Below are positions 24,349 through 33,397 of a stretch of DNA of 54,075 bases, in pieces. Origin of the DNA: Firmicutes bacterium CAG:882 (GTDB lineage Bacteria > Bacillota > Clostridia > Lachnospirales > Lachnospiraceae). The stretch is taken from positions 53,335 through 107,409 of the forward strand of contig FR895452.1 of the NCBI GenBank assembly GCA_000435595.1. The letters are read 5' to 3'. The number at the start of each line of letters is the position of its first letter. The first letter of the stretch is position 1. The notes under the pieces were generated by a model, which saw only the letters and a list, made by a program, of their open reading frames with translations, made no database searches and had not been told where the DNA came from. The translations under genes were made by a program, and so were the position numbers.

Positions 24349-24957
24349 ATGATTTCATATATTAAGGGTGAATTGGTTGAGGTTACGGAGAATTCCATAG
24401 TCTTAGATCATCAGGGAATGGGATTTTCCATAATGATGCCCGGGTCAATACTTGATAAGCTTCCACAGATTGGAAGTGAACTCAAGGTGCATACATATCT
24501 GTATGTAAAGGAGGATATTCTTGACCTGTACGGATTTCTCACAAGGGATGACTTAAAGATTTTTAAGCTTCTCATCACTGTGAACGGAATCGGACCGAAG
24601 GGTGCGCTTGCAATTTTGTCGGCACTGTCGCCGGATGACTTAAGATTTGCAGTACTCGCGGGGGATGCCAAGACGATATCTAAGGCACCCGGAATAGGAA
24701 GCAAGACGGCACAGAAGCTTATAATTGAGCTCAAGGACAAGCTTAAGATAGAGGATGTGCTTGACGGTGCAGGTGAGGGCTATGTCTCACAGGATAACAT
24801 GGCGGATACGGCATCAGCTGAGGCGGTTATGGCACTGACTTCACTTGGATATTCGGCGGCTGATGCAACAAGGGCTGTCAGGATGGTTGAGAATGTACAG
24901 AGTATGGACTCGGAGGCAATTCTTAAGGCGGCACTTAAGAAGCTGGCATTTATGTAG
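24349..24957 (+). CDS. ruvA: Holliday junction DNA helicase subunit RuvA
   Basis: 202 residues that bind four-way DNA junctions and recruit RuvB for branch migration. The N-terminal OB fold (1-~63, MISYIKGELVEVTEN) is followed by the helix-hairpin-helix domain (VNGIGPKGALAILSAL, APGIGSKTAQKLIIELKDK) and a C-terminal RuvB-contact domain (about 155-202, EAVMALTSLGYSAADA). Length is standard. Twenty bases separate it from ruvB. Confidence 0.97.
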   Translation: MISYIKGELVEVTENSIVLDHQGMGFSIMMPGSILDKLPQIGSELKVHTYLYVKEDILDLYGFLTRDDLKIFKLLITVNGIGPKGALAILSALSPDDLRFAVLAGDAKTISKAPGIGSKTAQKLIIELKDKLKIEDVLDGAGEGYVSQDNMADTASAEAVMALTSLGYSAADATRAVRMVENVQSMDSEAILKAALKKLAFM

Positions 24958-24977
24958 AGATTAAGAGGTAATTGCAG

Positions 24978-25970
24978 ATGGAGAAGAGGATGATTTCCAC
25001 TGAGTTTACGGAGGAGGATATGCCTATTGAGGCAGGTCTTCGTCCGCTTACACTGGCTGATTACATCGGTCAGGAGAAGGTGAAAAAGAATCTCAAGGTA
25101 TATATTGAGGCAGCCAGGAGCAGGCAGGAGGCACTTGACCACTGCCTTTTTTACGGTCCTCCGGGACTTGGAAAGACTACGCTTGCGGGTATTATCGCAA
25201 ATGAGATGGGGGTGCATCTTAAGATAACATCGGGACCGGCGATTGAGAAGCCGGGAGATATGGCGGCGATTCTCAATAATCTGCAGGAGGGCGATCTGCT
25301 CTTTGTGGATGAGATTCACAGGCTCAACAGACAGGTTGAGGAGGTTCTCTATCCGGCGATGGAGGATTTTGCGATTGATATAATGATTGGCAAGGGTTCA
25401 TCGGCACGTTCAATACGTCTTGATCTTCCTAAGTTCACGCTTGTGGGGGCAACCACAAGAGCAGGACTTTTGACGGCACCGTTAAGAGATCGATTCGGTG
25501 TTATATGCAAGATGGATTTTTATACAGAGGATGAACTTAAAAGCATTATACTTCGTTCTGCACAGGTGCTTGGTGTGGAGATAGATGATGCGGGTGCGTG
25601 TGAGATGGCAAGAAGGTCGAGAGGAACTCCAAGACTTGCCAACAGACTGTTGAAGAGAGTCAGGGATTTTGCACAGGTTCAGTATAATGGCAGGATAGAT
25701 TATGAGGTGGCGAGAGCATCGCTTGACAGGATGGACGTGGATAAGCTTGGACTTGACAGAAGTGATAGACTGCTTTTGTCGACAATTATGGAGAAATTCT
25801 CAGGCGGTCCGGTGGGGCTTGACACTTTGGCGGCGGCTATAGGTGAAGATGCCGGGACGATAGAGGATGTATATGAGCCGTATCTTATACAGAACGGGCT
25901 TATCAACCGCACGCCGAAGGGGCGTGTTGCCACTGAACTGTGTTATAAGCATTTTGGCATAAGCAGGTAG
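24978..25970 (+). CDS. ruvB: Holliday junction branch migration ATPase RuvB
   Basis: 330-residue AAA+ motor that drives branch migration with RuvA. Visible are LRPLTLADYIGQEKVK, Walker A (GPPGLGKTTL), Walker B (FVDEIHRL), sensor TLVGATTRAG, the arginine-finger region PLRDRFG and a C-terminal winged helix (NRTPKGRVATEL). ATG 24978 is chosen because GAGG lies 9 bases before it; TTG 24972 is only 3 bases away. Confidence 0.97.
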   Translation: MEKRMISTEFTEEDMPIEAGLRPLTLADYIGQEKVKKNLKVYIEAARSRQEALDHCLFYGPPGLGKTTLAGIIANEMGVHLKITSGPAIEKPGDMAAILNNLQEGDLLFVDEIHRLNRQVEEVLYPAMEDFAIDIMIGKGSSARSIRLDLPKFTLVGATTRAGLLTAPLRDRFGVICKMDFYTEDELKSIILRSAQVLGVEIDDAGACEMARRSRGTPRLANRLLKRVRDFAQVQYNGRIDYEVARASLDRMDVDKLGLDRSDRLLLSTIMEKFSGGPVGLDTLAAAIGEDAGTIEDVYEPYLIQNGLINRTPKGRVATELCYKHFGISR

Positions 25971-25973
25971 AAT

Positions 25974-26663
25974 ATGGATGGAATGAAAGTAATTGCCCAT
26001 ATATACACGGATTTTGATGAAAAGTTCGGCATACCAAGGCAGAGCGGAATTGTGGAGGCAAGCAGAGGACGTATTGTATTTGAACCTGAGTACAGGAATG
26101 AGGACGCACTGCTTGGCATTGAAGGTTACTCGCATTTATGGCTCGTGTGGAAATTTTCAAAAAGCGTGAGGGACGGATGGAGTGCGACCGTGCGGCCGCC
26201 GAGGCTTGGAGGCAACAAGCGTATGGGTGTATTTGCAACGCGCTCTCCGTTCAGGCCGAATCCGATAGGCTTGTCGAGTGTGCGGTTATTGGAAGTAAGA
26301 CACGGCACGGAGAATGGTGCGGAGCTTATTGTCTCGGGAGTTGATATGTTAAGCGGAACACCGGTTTATGATATCAAGCCATATCTTGCGTATACGGACA
26401 GTCATGCTGACGCAGTCGGGGGATTTGCGGATGAGGTCATGGAATATAAAGTTCAGGTAAATATTCCGGCGGATATCGAGGAGAAAATCATTGCTGACGG
26501 ACATTATGAACTTAAGGAGCTTTTGGCACAGGATCCAAGACCCGGGTATAAGAATGATGCGGAGGATTCACGGAGAGTATATGGAATGAGTTATGCGGGA
26601 CATAATGTGAAATTTACGGTCAGTGAAGGCGTGCTCACGGTCGTAGTGTATGAAAGCATATAG
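25974..26663 (+). CDS. trmO: tRNA (t6A37)-methyltransferase TrmO (TsaA/VirR-like)
   Basis: 229 residues of the UPF0066/TsaA family, which N6-methylates threonylcarbamoyl-adenosine 37 in tRNA-Thr using SAM. Diagnostic blocks are EGYSHLWLVWKF, RMGVFATRSPFRPNPIGLS and VDMLSGTPVYDIKPYL. It starts three bases after ruvB in the same operon. The ribosome site is weak, and ATG 25983 is an alternative start three codons in. Confidence 0.93.
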   Translation: MDGMKVIAHIYTDFDEKFGIPRQSGIVEASRGRIVFEPEYRNEDALLGIEGYSHLWLVWKFSKSVRDGWSATVRPPRLGGNKRMGVFATRSPFRPNPIGLSSVRLLEVRHGTENGAELIVSGVDMLSGTPVYDIKPYLAYTDSHADAVGGFADEVMEYKVQVNIPADIEEKIIADGHYELKELLAQDPRPGYKNDAEDSRRVYGMSYAGHNVKFTVSEGVLTVVVYESI

Positions 26664-26712
26664 TTTTTAAAGTATATAAAGTTTAGGTTATAAGAAAAGC
26701 ATCAAATTTTTA

Positions 26713-26741
26713 TTGTGTGACGTAATTTTATGTGTTATACT
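26713..26741 (+). promoter_or_regulatory. Promoter of zapA
   Basis: TTGTGT (26713-26718), 17-base spacer, TATACT (26736-26741). A further TATAAT at 26743 lies close by. Confidence 0.55.
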
Positions 26742-26758
26742 TTATAATATGATATCAG

Positions 26759-26786
26759 GGTCAAAAGGTCAAAATACCTTTTGACC
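26759..26786. repeat. Perfect hairpin in the zapA leader
   Basis: GGTCAAAAGGT and ACCTTTTGACC are perfect 11-bp arms with a 6-base loop, between the zapA promoter and its ribosome site. The end sequence GTCAAAA is the same as the outer arm of the 4168 element. It may be an operator, an RNA structure or a small repeat. Confidence 0.7.
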
Positions 26787-26832
26787 TCAACATCATAATA
26801 TGTATGTACAATAAGGATAAGGAGTGGATTGT

Positions 26833-27237
26833 ATGTCGGCAAAAAACGAGGCGGAAGTGCTGATAGGCGGCAAGGTGCTGACACTTAGCGGCTACGAGAG
26901 TCAGGAATATTTACAGAAGGTAGCTGCTTATCTGAATAATAAGCTGACGGATTGCAAGCAGTCGGAATCATTCAGAAGACAGGCTTTGGAGCTTCAGAAC
27001 ATTATGATCCAATTGAATATAGCGGATGATTATTTTAAGGCTAAGAAGATAGCTGATACTCTTGAGGGGGATCTTGAGAGCAAAGACAAGGAAATCTATG
27101 ACCTTAAGCATGAGCTTATTGCCCTCCAGATTAAGTTTGATAATCAGGCAGGAGAGATTAAGCAGCTTAAGAAGGATATACAGGAATATCAGAATACTAT
27201 TATCAAGCTGGAGACGCAAAAGGATACGAAGGATTGA
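26833..27237 (+). CDS. zapA: Cell division protein ZapA
   Basis: 134 residues. Residues ~1-70 match ZapA (AEVLIGGKVLTLSGYESQEYLQKVA, read as AEVLIGGKVLTL and then YLQKVAAYLNNKL), which bundles FtsZ filaments at the division septum. The rest is a long coiled coil (about 75-130) that mediates tetramerisation. ATG 26833 follows AAGGAG by 8 bases; an upstream GTG would overlap that site. It stands alone, with its own promoter and a strong terminator. Confidence 0.9.
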   Translation: MSAKNEAEVLIGGKVLTLSGYESQEYLQKVAAYLNNKLTDCKQSESFRRQALELQNIMIQLNIADDYFKAKKIADTLEGDLESKDKEIYDLKHELIALQIKFDNQAGEIKQLKKDIQEYQNTIIKLETQKDTKD

Positions 27238-27241
27238 TTAT

Positions 27242-27274
27242 CGGGGGATTTCCGCATGGAAAGCCCCCGTTTTT
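27242..27274 (+). terminator. Terminator of zapA
   Basis: CGGGGG..TTTCC pairs with GGAAA..CCCCCG (27242-27269), followed by five Ts, with more Ts further on. It lies between zapA and the U32 peptidase gene. Confidence 0.9.
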
Positions 27275-27304
27275 GGGTTTTTATGAGAGAATACGGAGGC
27301 TGTT

Positions 27305-29800
27305 ATGGCAGTTAATTATGATGACAAAATAAAGGCAGAGATATTAGCACCTGCCGGGACTTATGAATGTTTCAGGGCGGCAATAAATGCCGGGGCTGAT
27401 GCGGTTTATCTTGGCGGAAGTATGTTCGGGGCGAGAGCCTTTGCGGGAAACTTTGCCGAGGATGAGCTGTTAAAGGCGATCAAGACAGCACATCTGTATG
27501 GAAGAAAGGTGTATCTGACGGTCAATACACTGCTTAGAAATGATGAGATAACAAGACTTGGGGATTATATCAGGCCTTATTATGAGGCGGGGCTTGATGC
27601 CGTGATTGTTCAGGATTACGGCGTGTTCTCAGTGCTCCGCGATAATTTCCCGGGACTTGCTCTTCATGCGAGCACTCAGATGACCATAACAGGAAAGTAC
27701 GGTGCACGGCTTTTAAAGGAGATGGGAGCTGACAGGGTTGTGACTGCAAGAGAGCTGTCGGTTGCTGAAATCAGGGATATACACGATAATGTGGATGTGG
27801 AGATAGAGAGCTTTGTACATGGTGCACTGTGTTACTGCTATTCGGGACAGTGCCTGTTAAGCAGCATGATAGGCGGAAGAAGCGGTAACCGCGGGCGCTG
27901 TGCGCAGCCGTGCAGACTGCTCTATGGCATGAACGGTGGCAATGAGGCATATCTGTTAAGTCCTAAGGATATGTGCACGATAGAATCAATTCCGGATATC
28001 TTAGAGTCGGGAGTATACTCACTTAAGATCGAAGGAAGAATGAAGAGTCCTGAGTATGTGGCAGGGGTAACGGCGGCATACAGAAAATATGTCGATATGT
28101 ACCTTGAAAAGGGACGTGAAGGATTTCATGTCGATAAAGATGACATCAAAAAGCTTATGGATTTGTATAATCGTGGAGGCTTCTGCAAGGGATATTATTA
28201 TTCACATAATGACAAAAATATGATGACATTTGACAGGCCTAATCATCGTGGAATTATGGTCGGAACAGTCAGGAATGGGGAGCTTATTCTCATAGAGCCG
28301 GTAAACGCGGGAGATGTGCTGGAGTTTTGCGACGGAAGCGAGTACACGGTGCCAGGCTCAAAGAAGGACGGAAAGCTGCTGCTTCCCAAGGGCTTTGCAA
28401 GGAATGTGAAGAATTCATCGCCGGTGTACAGAACAAGAAATAATGCCCTCCTTTCAGATATAAGAGCGGGATATATTGATAACGATGTCAGGCTTCCTGT
28501 AAGAATGAGTATATACCTTGCACCCGGTGAGCAGGCAAGGCTTACCGTGAGTCTTAAAAAAAATTATGGTGAAGAGAATGTCGAGAATAAGGAGGTTACG
28601 GTATATTCGGAGGTCATTGAAGCATCGGATAAGCATCCGGCTTCAAGGGCGGATGTATTAAAACAGCTTAAGAAACTGGGAACAACCATATTCTCATGCG
28701 AAGATGACGATATTATAACGGATATTCAGAGAAATCCGTTTGTTCCGGTGAAGCTTTTAAATGATTTAAGAAGAAATGCAATTGAAAAATTAGAGGGTAC
28801 GATGATTGGGGGCAGCTCAGAGCATAAGCATAATTGCACACGGGAAGAATCAGGTGTGAAAGAGAATATAAGTATGCTGAAGCCTGACAGCCTGTATACA
28901 AATAATACAAAGAACGGAACCTTTAACGTTCTTGTAATGACACATAAGCAGTTAAGTGCCGTACTGCGTGTGGCAGAGCGTAAAAATGCCATAGCACTGG
29001 TATATGTATCGACTGAGCTTGAGGGCATTGACGGTGCGCTCAGGATGAAGAGCATGATTGACAGTCATAATGAGAAAAATCCCGGTAATGAACTTGGCGC
29101 ATACCTTGCAATGCCATATATATTCAGAAAAAATACGGCTGCAATATATGATTCGAGATTAAAGGATATTGAGAATGCCGGCTTTGACGGTATGCTTATA
29201 AGGAGCCCTGAGGAGCTTATGTATGTGAGGGAGAAGGGCTTGTATGATCTGTATCATGGAGACATAACTGCCGATTACAATATGTATACTTACAATAAAG
29301 ATGCCGTGTCTGCGTATGAGACACTTGGAATAAAGAATTTCACATTGTCCGAGGAGCTGAATGCAGGACAGCTTAAAGGCCTGCTAAAGAGCATCAGAGG
29401 GGAAAACATATATACTGAAAAGCTTGTGTACGGTTATGTTCCGCTCATGGTTACTGCCGGCTGCACGCTCAAGTATGTCTCAAAGGACAAGCCGTGCGGC
29501 AGAGCGGGTGTATACAGTCTCAGGGACAGGAAGGGCAAGATGCTTTCTGCAATTAACTGCTGCCATTATTGCTATAATCTTATATACAACAGCGTGCCGG
29601 AATTTCTTTTAGACAAGCTTTGCGAGTTAAAAGATATGGGAGTTGATGGTATGAGAGTGGCATTTTCTGTTGAGAATGAAGAGGAGACACAGGCTGTGCT
29701 TGAACTTGCGGTTAATGCAGCGGCGGGAGACCGTTCGATAGAGGCAGGACGAGGTGCTGATGGATATACAAGAGGACATTATAACAGAGGAGTTGATTGA
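27305..29800 (+). CDS. U32 family peptidase / RlhA-like protein with DUF3656
   Basis: 831 residues. The N-terminal barrel holds U32 signatures: ILAPAGTYECFRAAINAGADAVYLGG (parts: LAPAGTYECFRAAINAG), a cysteine cluster at 176, 178 and 183 (CYCYSGQC), and GGRSGNRGRCAQPCR. Relatives either degrade collagen or, like E. coli RlhA/TrhP, hydroxylate RNA using prephenate and an iron-sulfur centre; the cysteine set favours the RNA-modification class. The long C-terminal part (DUF3656, ~400-820) has another cysteine group near AINCCHYCYNL. The stop codon abuts the next start directly. Confidence 0.9.
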   Translation: MAVNYDDKIKAEILAPAGTYECFRAAINAGADAVYLGGSMFGARAFAGNFAEDELLKAIKTAHLYGRKVYLTVNTLLRNDEITRLGDYIRPYYEAGLDAVIVQDYGVFSVLRDNFPGLALHASTQMTITGKYGARLLKEMGADRVVTARELSVAEIRDIHDNVDVEIESFVHGALCYCYSGQCLLSSMIGGRSGNRGRCAQPCRLLYGMNGGNEAYLLSPKDMCTIESIPDILESGVYSLKIEGRMKSPEYVAGVTAAYRKYVDMYLEKGREGFHVDKDDIKKLMDLYNRGGFCKGYYYSHNDKNMMTFDRPNHRGIMVGTVRNGELILIEPVNAGDVLEFCDGSEYTVPGSKKDGKLLLPKGFARNVKNSSPVYRTRNNALLSDIRAGYIDNDVRLPVRMSIYLAPGEQARLTVSLKKNYGEENVENKEVTVYSEVIEASDKHPASRADVLKQLKKLGTTIFSCEDDDIITDIQRNPFVPVKLLNDLRRNAIEKLEGTMIGGSSEHKHNCTREESGVKENISMLKPDSLYTNNTKNGTFNVLVMTHKQLSAVLRVAERKNAIALVYVSTELEGIDGALRMKSMIDSHNEKNPGNELGAYLAMPYIFRKNTAAIYDSRLKDIENAGFDGMLIRSPEELMYVREKGLYDLYHGDITADYNMYTYNKDAVSAYETLGIKNFTLSEELNAGQLKGLLKSIRGENIYTEKLVYGYVPLMVTAGCTLKYVSKDKPCGRAGVYSLRDRKGKMLSAINCCHYCYNLIYNSVPEFLLDKLCELKDMGVDGMRVAFSVENEEETQAVLELAVNAAAGDRSIEAGRGADGYTRGHYNRGVD

Positions 29801-32575
29801 TTGACTAACATAACGACTATTAATATAATTACTGCCGTATCAAAGTATATTTTCATACTCCTGGGAGCAGTTTTCTGCCTTCATGGATTTTTAGGGCATG
29901 TTTTTTATAAAAAGAGAAGAGCGCAGGGAAAGTTAAGAAAAGGAATTGTTCAGATAATTATCGTCCTGTTTATGACTGTTCTGGGAAATATTGTTCTGTT
30001 TTTGAACCGGCAGGATTTTTTGTTTATTGTTTTTTTGTTTATGGAGATTTTTTATTTTTTCTTTCTGCTCAATATTTTTCCTATGATTTACAGAAAGTGC
30101 AACAGAATCCTGTTAAATGACATGGCCTTTCTGATGTGTGTAGGCATGATTATGCTTGCAAGGCTTGATACGGATAAGCTGATAAGACAGTATGTTCTTA
30201 TATGGGCGGGAACGATTATACTTCTTCTGGTTCCGATAGTTGTCGAGAAGCTGCATTTTCTTATAAAGCTTGATGTGCTTTACTGCATAGCCGGTATCGT
30301 GCTGCTTGGTTTTGTTTTTGTTATGGGAAACACGGTTTACGGGGCAAATCTGTCAATAAATATCGGAAGCTTTTCATTGCAGCCGTCCGAGTTTGTGAAG
30401 CTGACGTATGTTATGTTCATAGCGTGCATGCTGTATAAGGGGACATCGACAAAAAAAGTTGTTATAACATCTGTATGTGCGGCGGCACATGTTCTTATAC
30501 TTGTGGCGTCAAATGACCTCGGCGCGGCACTTATTTTCTATGTGACTTATGTTGTGATGCTTTACGATGCAACACACAGGCACAGATATCTTGTTCTTGG
30601 AGGATTGTGCGGAATCGTTGCGGGAGTCGGGGCATATTTTGCGGTGGCCCATGTGCGGGTGAGAGTCGATGTGTGGCTTAACCCGTTCAAGTACATTGAC
30701 GGAAAGGGGTATCAGCTTGTTCAGTCGATATATGCCATAGGAAACGGCAGCTGGTTTGGAACAGGTCTTACAAAAGGACTTCCGGGTTCGATTCCCGTTG
30801 TCACCAAGGATTTTATTTTTCCGGCAATCTCCGAGGAGTTCGGAGGTCTCTTCGGAATTCTTGTAATAATGGTATGTCTTAATGTGTTCCTTGAGATTAT
30901 AACCGTTCTCTCAGAGAGCAGGGATACATTTAACAGACAACTGTTAGGCGGATTCGGAATAATGTATATTTTTCAGTGCTTCCTTAACATAGGAGGTACA
31001 ATCAACTGTATACCGAGCACGGGCGTTACGCTCCCGTTCGTGAGCTATGGAGGAAGTTCGGTAATCAGTTCGATGATTATGATTGCGATTATACAGGGAG
31101 TTGCGGCTAAGAATCTTGAACCTGAGAATGATGAGGTGAATGTACGCTCGCCGAGGATGGTTGTCGGGAGTCTTGCGCTAGTGCTTCTGATAAGTGGTTT
31201 CTATATATACAGTCTTGCGTCGTTTGATGAGAATATACTTGACAGTACCTACAACAGAAGATTGAGCAAGATGAAGGAACAGACGATGCGCGGTTCCATA
31301 TATGCGGAATCGGGTGAGGAGCTTGCGTATACGGACACGGAGGATTCGGGTGCGGAAAACAGAGTGTACAATTACGGCAGACTATTTTCACATGTTATCG
31401 GGTATACCTACGGCGAAGGAGCAGGTCTTGAGGGAGTGCTGGACTATCAGCTTTCAAGGAGCAGTGACACATTTGACAATAAGCTTCATGCGGAACTTAC
31501 GGGTCAGAAGTATCGTGGCAACAGCGTTGTCACCACACTGGATTTCGATATGCAGCTTGCAGCATACAATGCTCTTGGAGAAAATGACGGGGCGGTTGTG
31601 GTGATGGACAGAAACGGAGCAATAATTGCCATGGTGTCAAAGCCGGACTTTAATCCTAACACATTTATGACTCAGGGAGTTGACCAGGATGCGGATGCAC
31701 CGCTTCTAAACAGAGCGGTTTCGGGGCTTTATCCGCCGGGTTCGACATTTAAGACGCTTACGCTTCTCTCTTATTACAGAGAATGTGTTGAGAGCGAAAA
31801 TTTTGATAGCTTTGCACAGTTCGTGTATGAATGTAATGGCGTATTTACGAAGGATAATATATCAATCGCATGCGTCGGACATGCTGCACATGGAAGTGTT
31901 GACACATACGGTGCATTCGCGCATTCCTGCAACGGCGCGTTTATAACGATGGGACTTGACACGGAGATTACGCGGAGCATTGCAACGGCGGAGGATCTTC
32001 TGTTCAACCGGGAGCTTCATTATCATGGCGGAATAGGACTTGTCACTGCAAAATCCCAATATGTGCTTGACAATGAGTCGGCTGAGTGGGAGATAATGCA
32101 GACGAGCTTCGGACAGGGAAATACCCTTATCACACCGATTCACAATGCACTGATAATGCAGGCTGTGGCAAATGGCGGAGTGCTGTATGAGCCGTATATC
32201 GTAAGCGGAATACTTTCACCGGACGGAGATGCTGTGTATTCCTATGACGGAAGTTCGGGAGGGGAATATTACGGAAGTGTTATGAGCGACGACGAGGCAG
32301 AAATGCTTTCCGAGCATCTTGCCGAGGTTATAGAGGTCAGTTTTTCACATGTATTTTCGGATGCACCATATACCGTGTGCGGCAAATCGGGTACTGCACA
32401 GTATGGAACGCAGGGGTATGAACATTCTCTTTTTACGGGATATATGTCGGAGGATGAGCCTGAGATAATAGTGAGCGTTGTGCTTGAAGGCTACAATAAG
32501 AACGGAGCACCTGACAGATATGCGGTTAATGTCGCAAGAGATATTTTTGATGCGTGGTATGATAAAAAACATTGA
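29801..32575 (+). CDS. SEDS (FtsW/RodA)-penicillin-binding protein fusion
   Basis: 924 residues. Residues ~10-440 form a SEDS peptidoglycan glycosyltransferase with about ten membrane helices and the signatures FIFPAISEEFGG and LPFVSYGGSS. Residues ~450-924 form a single-helix transpeptidase with the full active-site set: Ser648/Lys651 (STFK), Ser709/Asn711 (SCN) and Lys862-Ser-Gly-Thr (KSGTA). So both polymerase and crosslinker activities lie on one chain; they are usually separate proteins acting as a complex. The start is TTG, 8 bases after GAGGAG, with no gap after the U32 stop codon, so it is coupled to it. Confidence 0.93.
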   Translation: MTNITTINIITAVSKYIFILLGAVFCLHGFLGHVFYKKRRAQGKLRKGIVQIIIVLFMTVLGNIVLFLNRQDFLFIVFLFMEIFYFFFLLNIFPMIYRKCNRILLNDMAFLMCVGMIMLARLDTDKLIRQYVLIWAGTIILLLVPIVVEKLHFLIKLDVLYCIAGIVLLGFVFVMGNTVYGANLSINIGSFSLQPSEFVKLTYVMFIACMLYKGTSTKKVVITSVCAAAHVLILVASNDLGAALIFYVTYVVMLYDATHRHRYLVLGGLCGIVAGVGAYFAVAHVRVRVDVWLNPFKYIDGKGYQLVQSIYAIGNGSWFGTGLTKGLPGSIPVVTKDFIFPAISEEFGGLFGILVIMVCLNVFLEIITVLSESRDTFNRQLLGGFGIMYIFQCFLNIGGTINCIPSTGVTLPFVSYGGSSVISSMIMIAIIQGVAAKNLEPENDEVNVRSPRMVVGSLALVLLISGFYIYSLASFDENILDSTYNRRLSKMKEQTMRGSIYAESGEELAYTDTEDSGAENRVYNYGRLFSHVIGYTYGEGAGLEGVLDYQLSRSSDTFDNKLHAELTGQKYRGNSVVTTLDFDMQLAAYNALGENDGAVVVMDRNGAIIAMVSKPDFNPNTFMTQGVDQDADAPLLNRAVSGLYPPGSTFKTLTLLSYYRECVESENFDSFAQFVYECNGVFTKDNISIACVGHAAHGSVDTYGAFAHSCNGAFITMGLDTEITRSIATAEDLLFNRELHYHGGIGLVTAKSQYVLDNESAEWEIMQTSFGQGNTLITPIHNALIMQAVANGGVLYEPYIVSGILSPDGDAVYSYDGSSGGEYYGSVMSDDEAEMLSEHLAEVIEVSFSHVFSDAPYTVCGKSGTAQYGTQGYEHSLFTGYMSEDEPEIIVSVVLEGYNKNGAPDRYAVNVARDIFDAWYDKKH

Positions 32576-32600
32576 TATTGTTTGAAAACTGGTTTATACT
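32572..32600 (+). promoter_or_regulatory. Promoter of the Nudix gene
   Basis: TTGATA (32572-32577), 17-base spacer, TATACT (32595-32600). It overlaps the end of the SEDS-PBP gene. Confidence 0.6.
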
Positions 32601-32645
32601 ATACTCAAGTCATATGTGACACACCATGATACAGGAGGAATTGCA

Positions 32646-33098
32646 GTGATAGAAGCAACGAGCTGTGGCGGTGTGGTTATATTCAGAGGAAAGATACTTG
32701 TTCTTTACAAGAATTACAGGAACAAGTATGAAGGCTGGGTGCTTCCGAAGGGAACCGTCGAGGAAGGCGAAGATTATAAGGAGACGGCACTTCGTGAGGT
32801 GAAGGAAGAGACAGGAGTATCAGCCCAGATTATCAAGTATGTAGGCAGAAGCCAGTACACTTTTTCGGTGCCGTCGGATGTGGTGGACAAGGAAGTCCAC
32901 TGGTATCTGATGATGGCTGACAGCTATTACAGCAAGCCGCAGAAGGAGGAATTTTTTGAGGATTCGGGATATTATAAGTTCCACGAGGCGTATCATCTTC
33001 TCAAGTTTTCTAATGAAAAACAGATTTTAGAGAAGGCGTATGCAGAGTATCTTGAACTCAAGAAAGCGAATCTGTGGGGTAACAGAAAGTATTATTAG
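32646..33098 (+). CDS. Nudix hydrolase
   Basis: 150 residues with a complete Nudix box: the G-x5-E-x7-REVKEETGV pattern at about residues 37-59. Nudix enzymes hydrolyse nucleoside diphosphates linked to another group; substrate not predictable. GTG 32646 is chosen because AGGAGG at 32633-32638 is 7 bases before it; a longer frame to GTG 32616 would place the ribosome site inside the gene. Confidence 0.9.
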   Translation: MIEATSCGGVVIFRGKILVLYKNYRNKYEGWVLPKGTVEEGEDYKETALREVKEETGVSAQIIKYVGRSQYTFSVPSDVVDKEVHWYLMMADSYYSKPQKEEFFEDSGYYKFHEAYHLLKFSNEKQILEKAYAEYLELKKANLWGNRKYY

Positions 33099-33122
33099 TC
33101 ATATTCGCCACTTATGATGAAC

Positions 33123-33159
33123 AAAAAATAACCGCGGAATCAACCGCGGTTATTTTTTT
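33123..33159. terminator. Bidirectional terminator between Nudix gene and tRNA-Leu
   Basis: TAACCGCGG and CCGCGGTTA form a perfect 9-bp stem with a 6-base loop, with six As before and seven Ts after, so it works in both directions. Confidence 0.92.
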
Positions 33160-33161
33160 AG

Positions 33162-33244
33162 TGCGGATGGCGGGAGTCGAACCCGCACGATGTTGCCATC
33201 GGCAGATTTTGAGTCTGCTGCGTCTGCCATTTCGCCACATCCGC
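33162..33244 (-). tRNA. tRNA-Leu (anticodon CAA)
   Basis: 83 bases, minus strand. The acceptor arms GCGGATG and CATCCGC pair fully, and the TPsiC arm holds GGTTCGA. The anticodon stem GCAGA/TCTGC encloses a CTCAAAA loop, anticodon CAA at 33211-33209, which reads UUG. A long variable arm (GATGGCAACATC) marks a class II tRNA, as expected for leucine. The 3' CCA is not encoded. The 153 bases between it and the next gene hold a promoter for the + strand gene. Confidence 0.95.
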
Positions 33245-33315
33245 GCACTTGTACATAATAACAGATAAGGAAGAAAAAAGCAAATGTTTTTTTCGATGAT
33301 TGAAAAAATAAATGG

Positions 33316-33344
33316 TTGCTCTTAATGATACATTGTGCTAAAAT
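33316..33344 (+). promoter_or_regulatory. Promoter of the DUF4097-type gene
   Basis: TTGCTC (33316-33321), 17-base spacer, TAAAAT (33339-33344). Confidence 0.5.
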
Positions 33345-33397
33345 AACTGTATTATGCGGTTTTACAGAGCGCAGACTGATGAGAGAGGCGGATTTAT

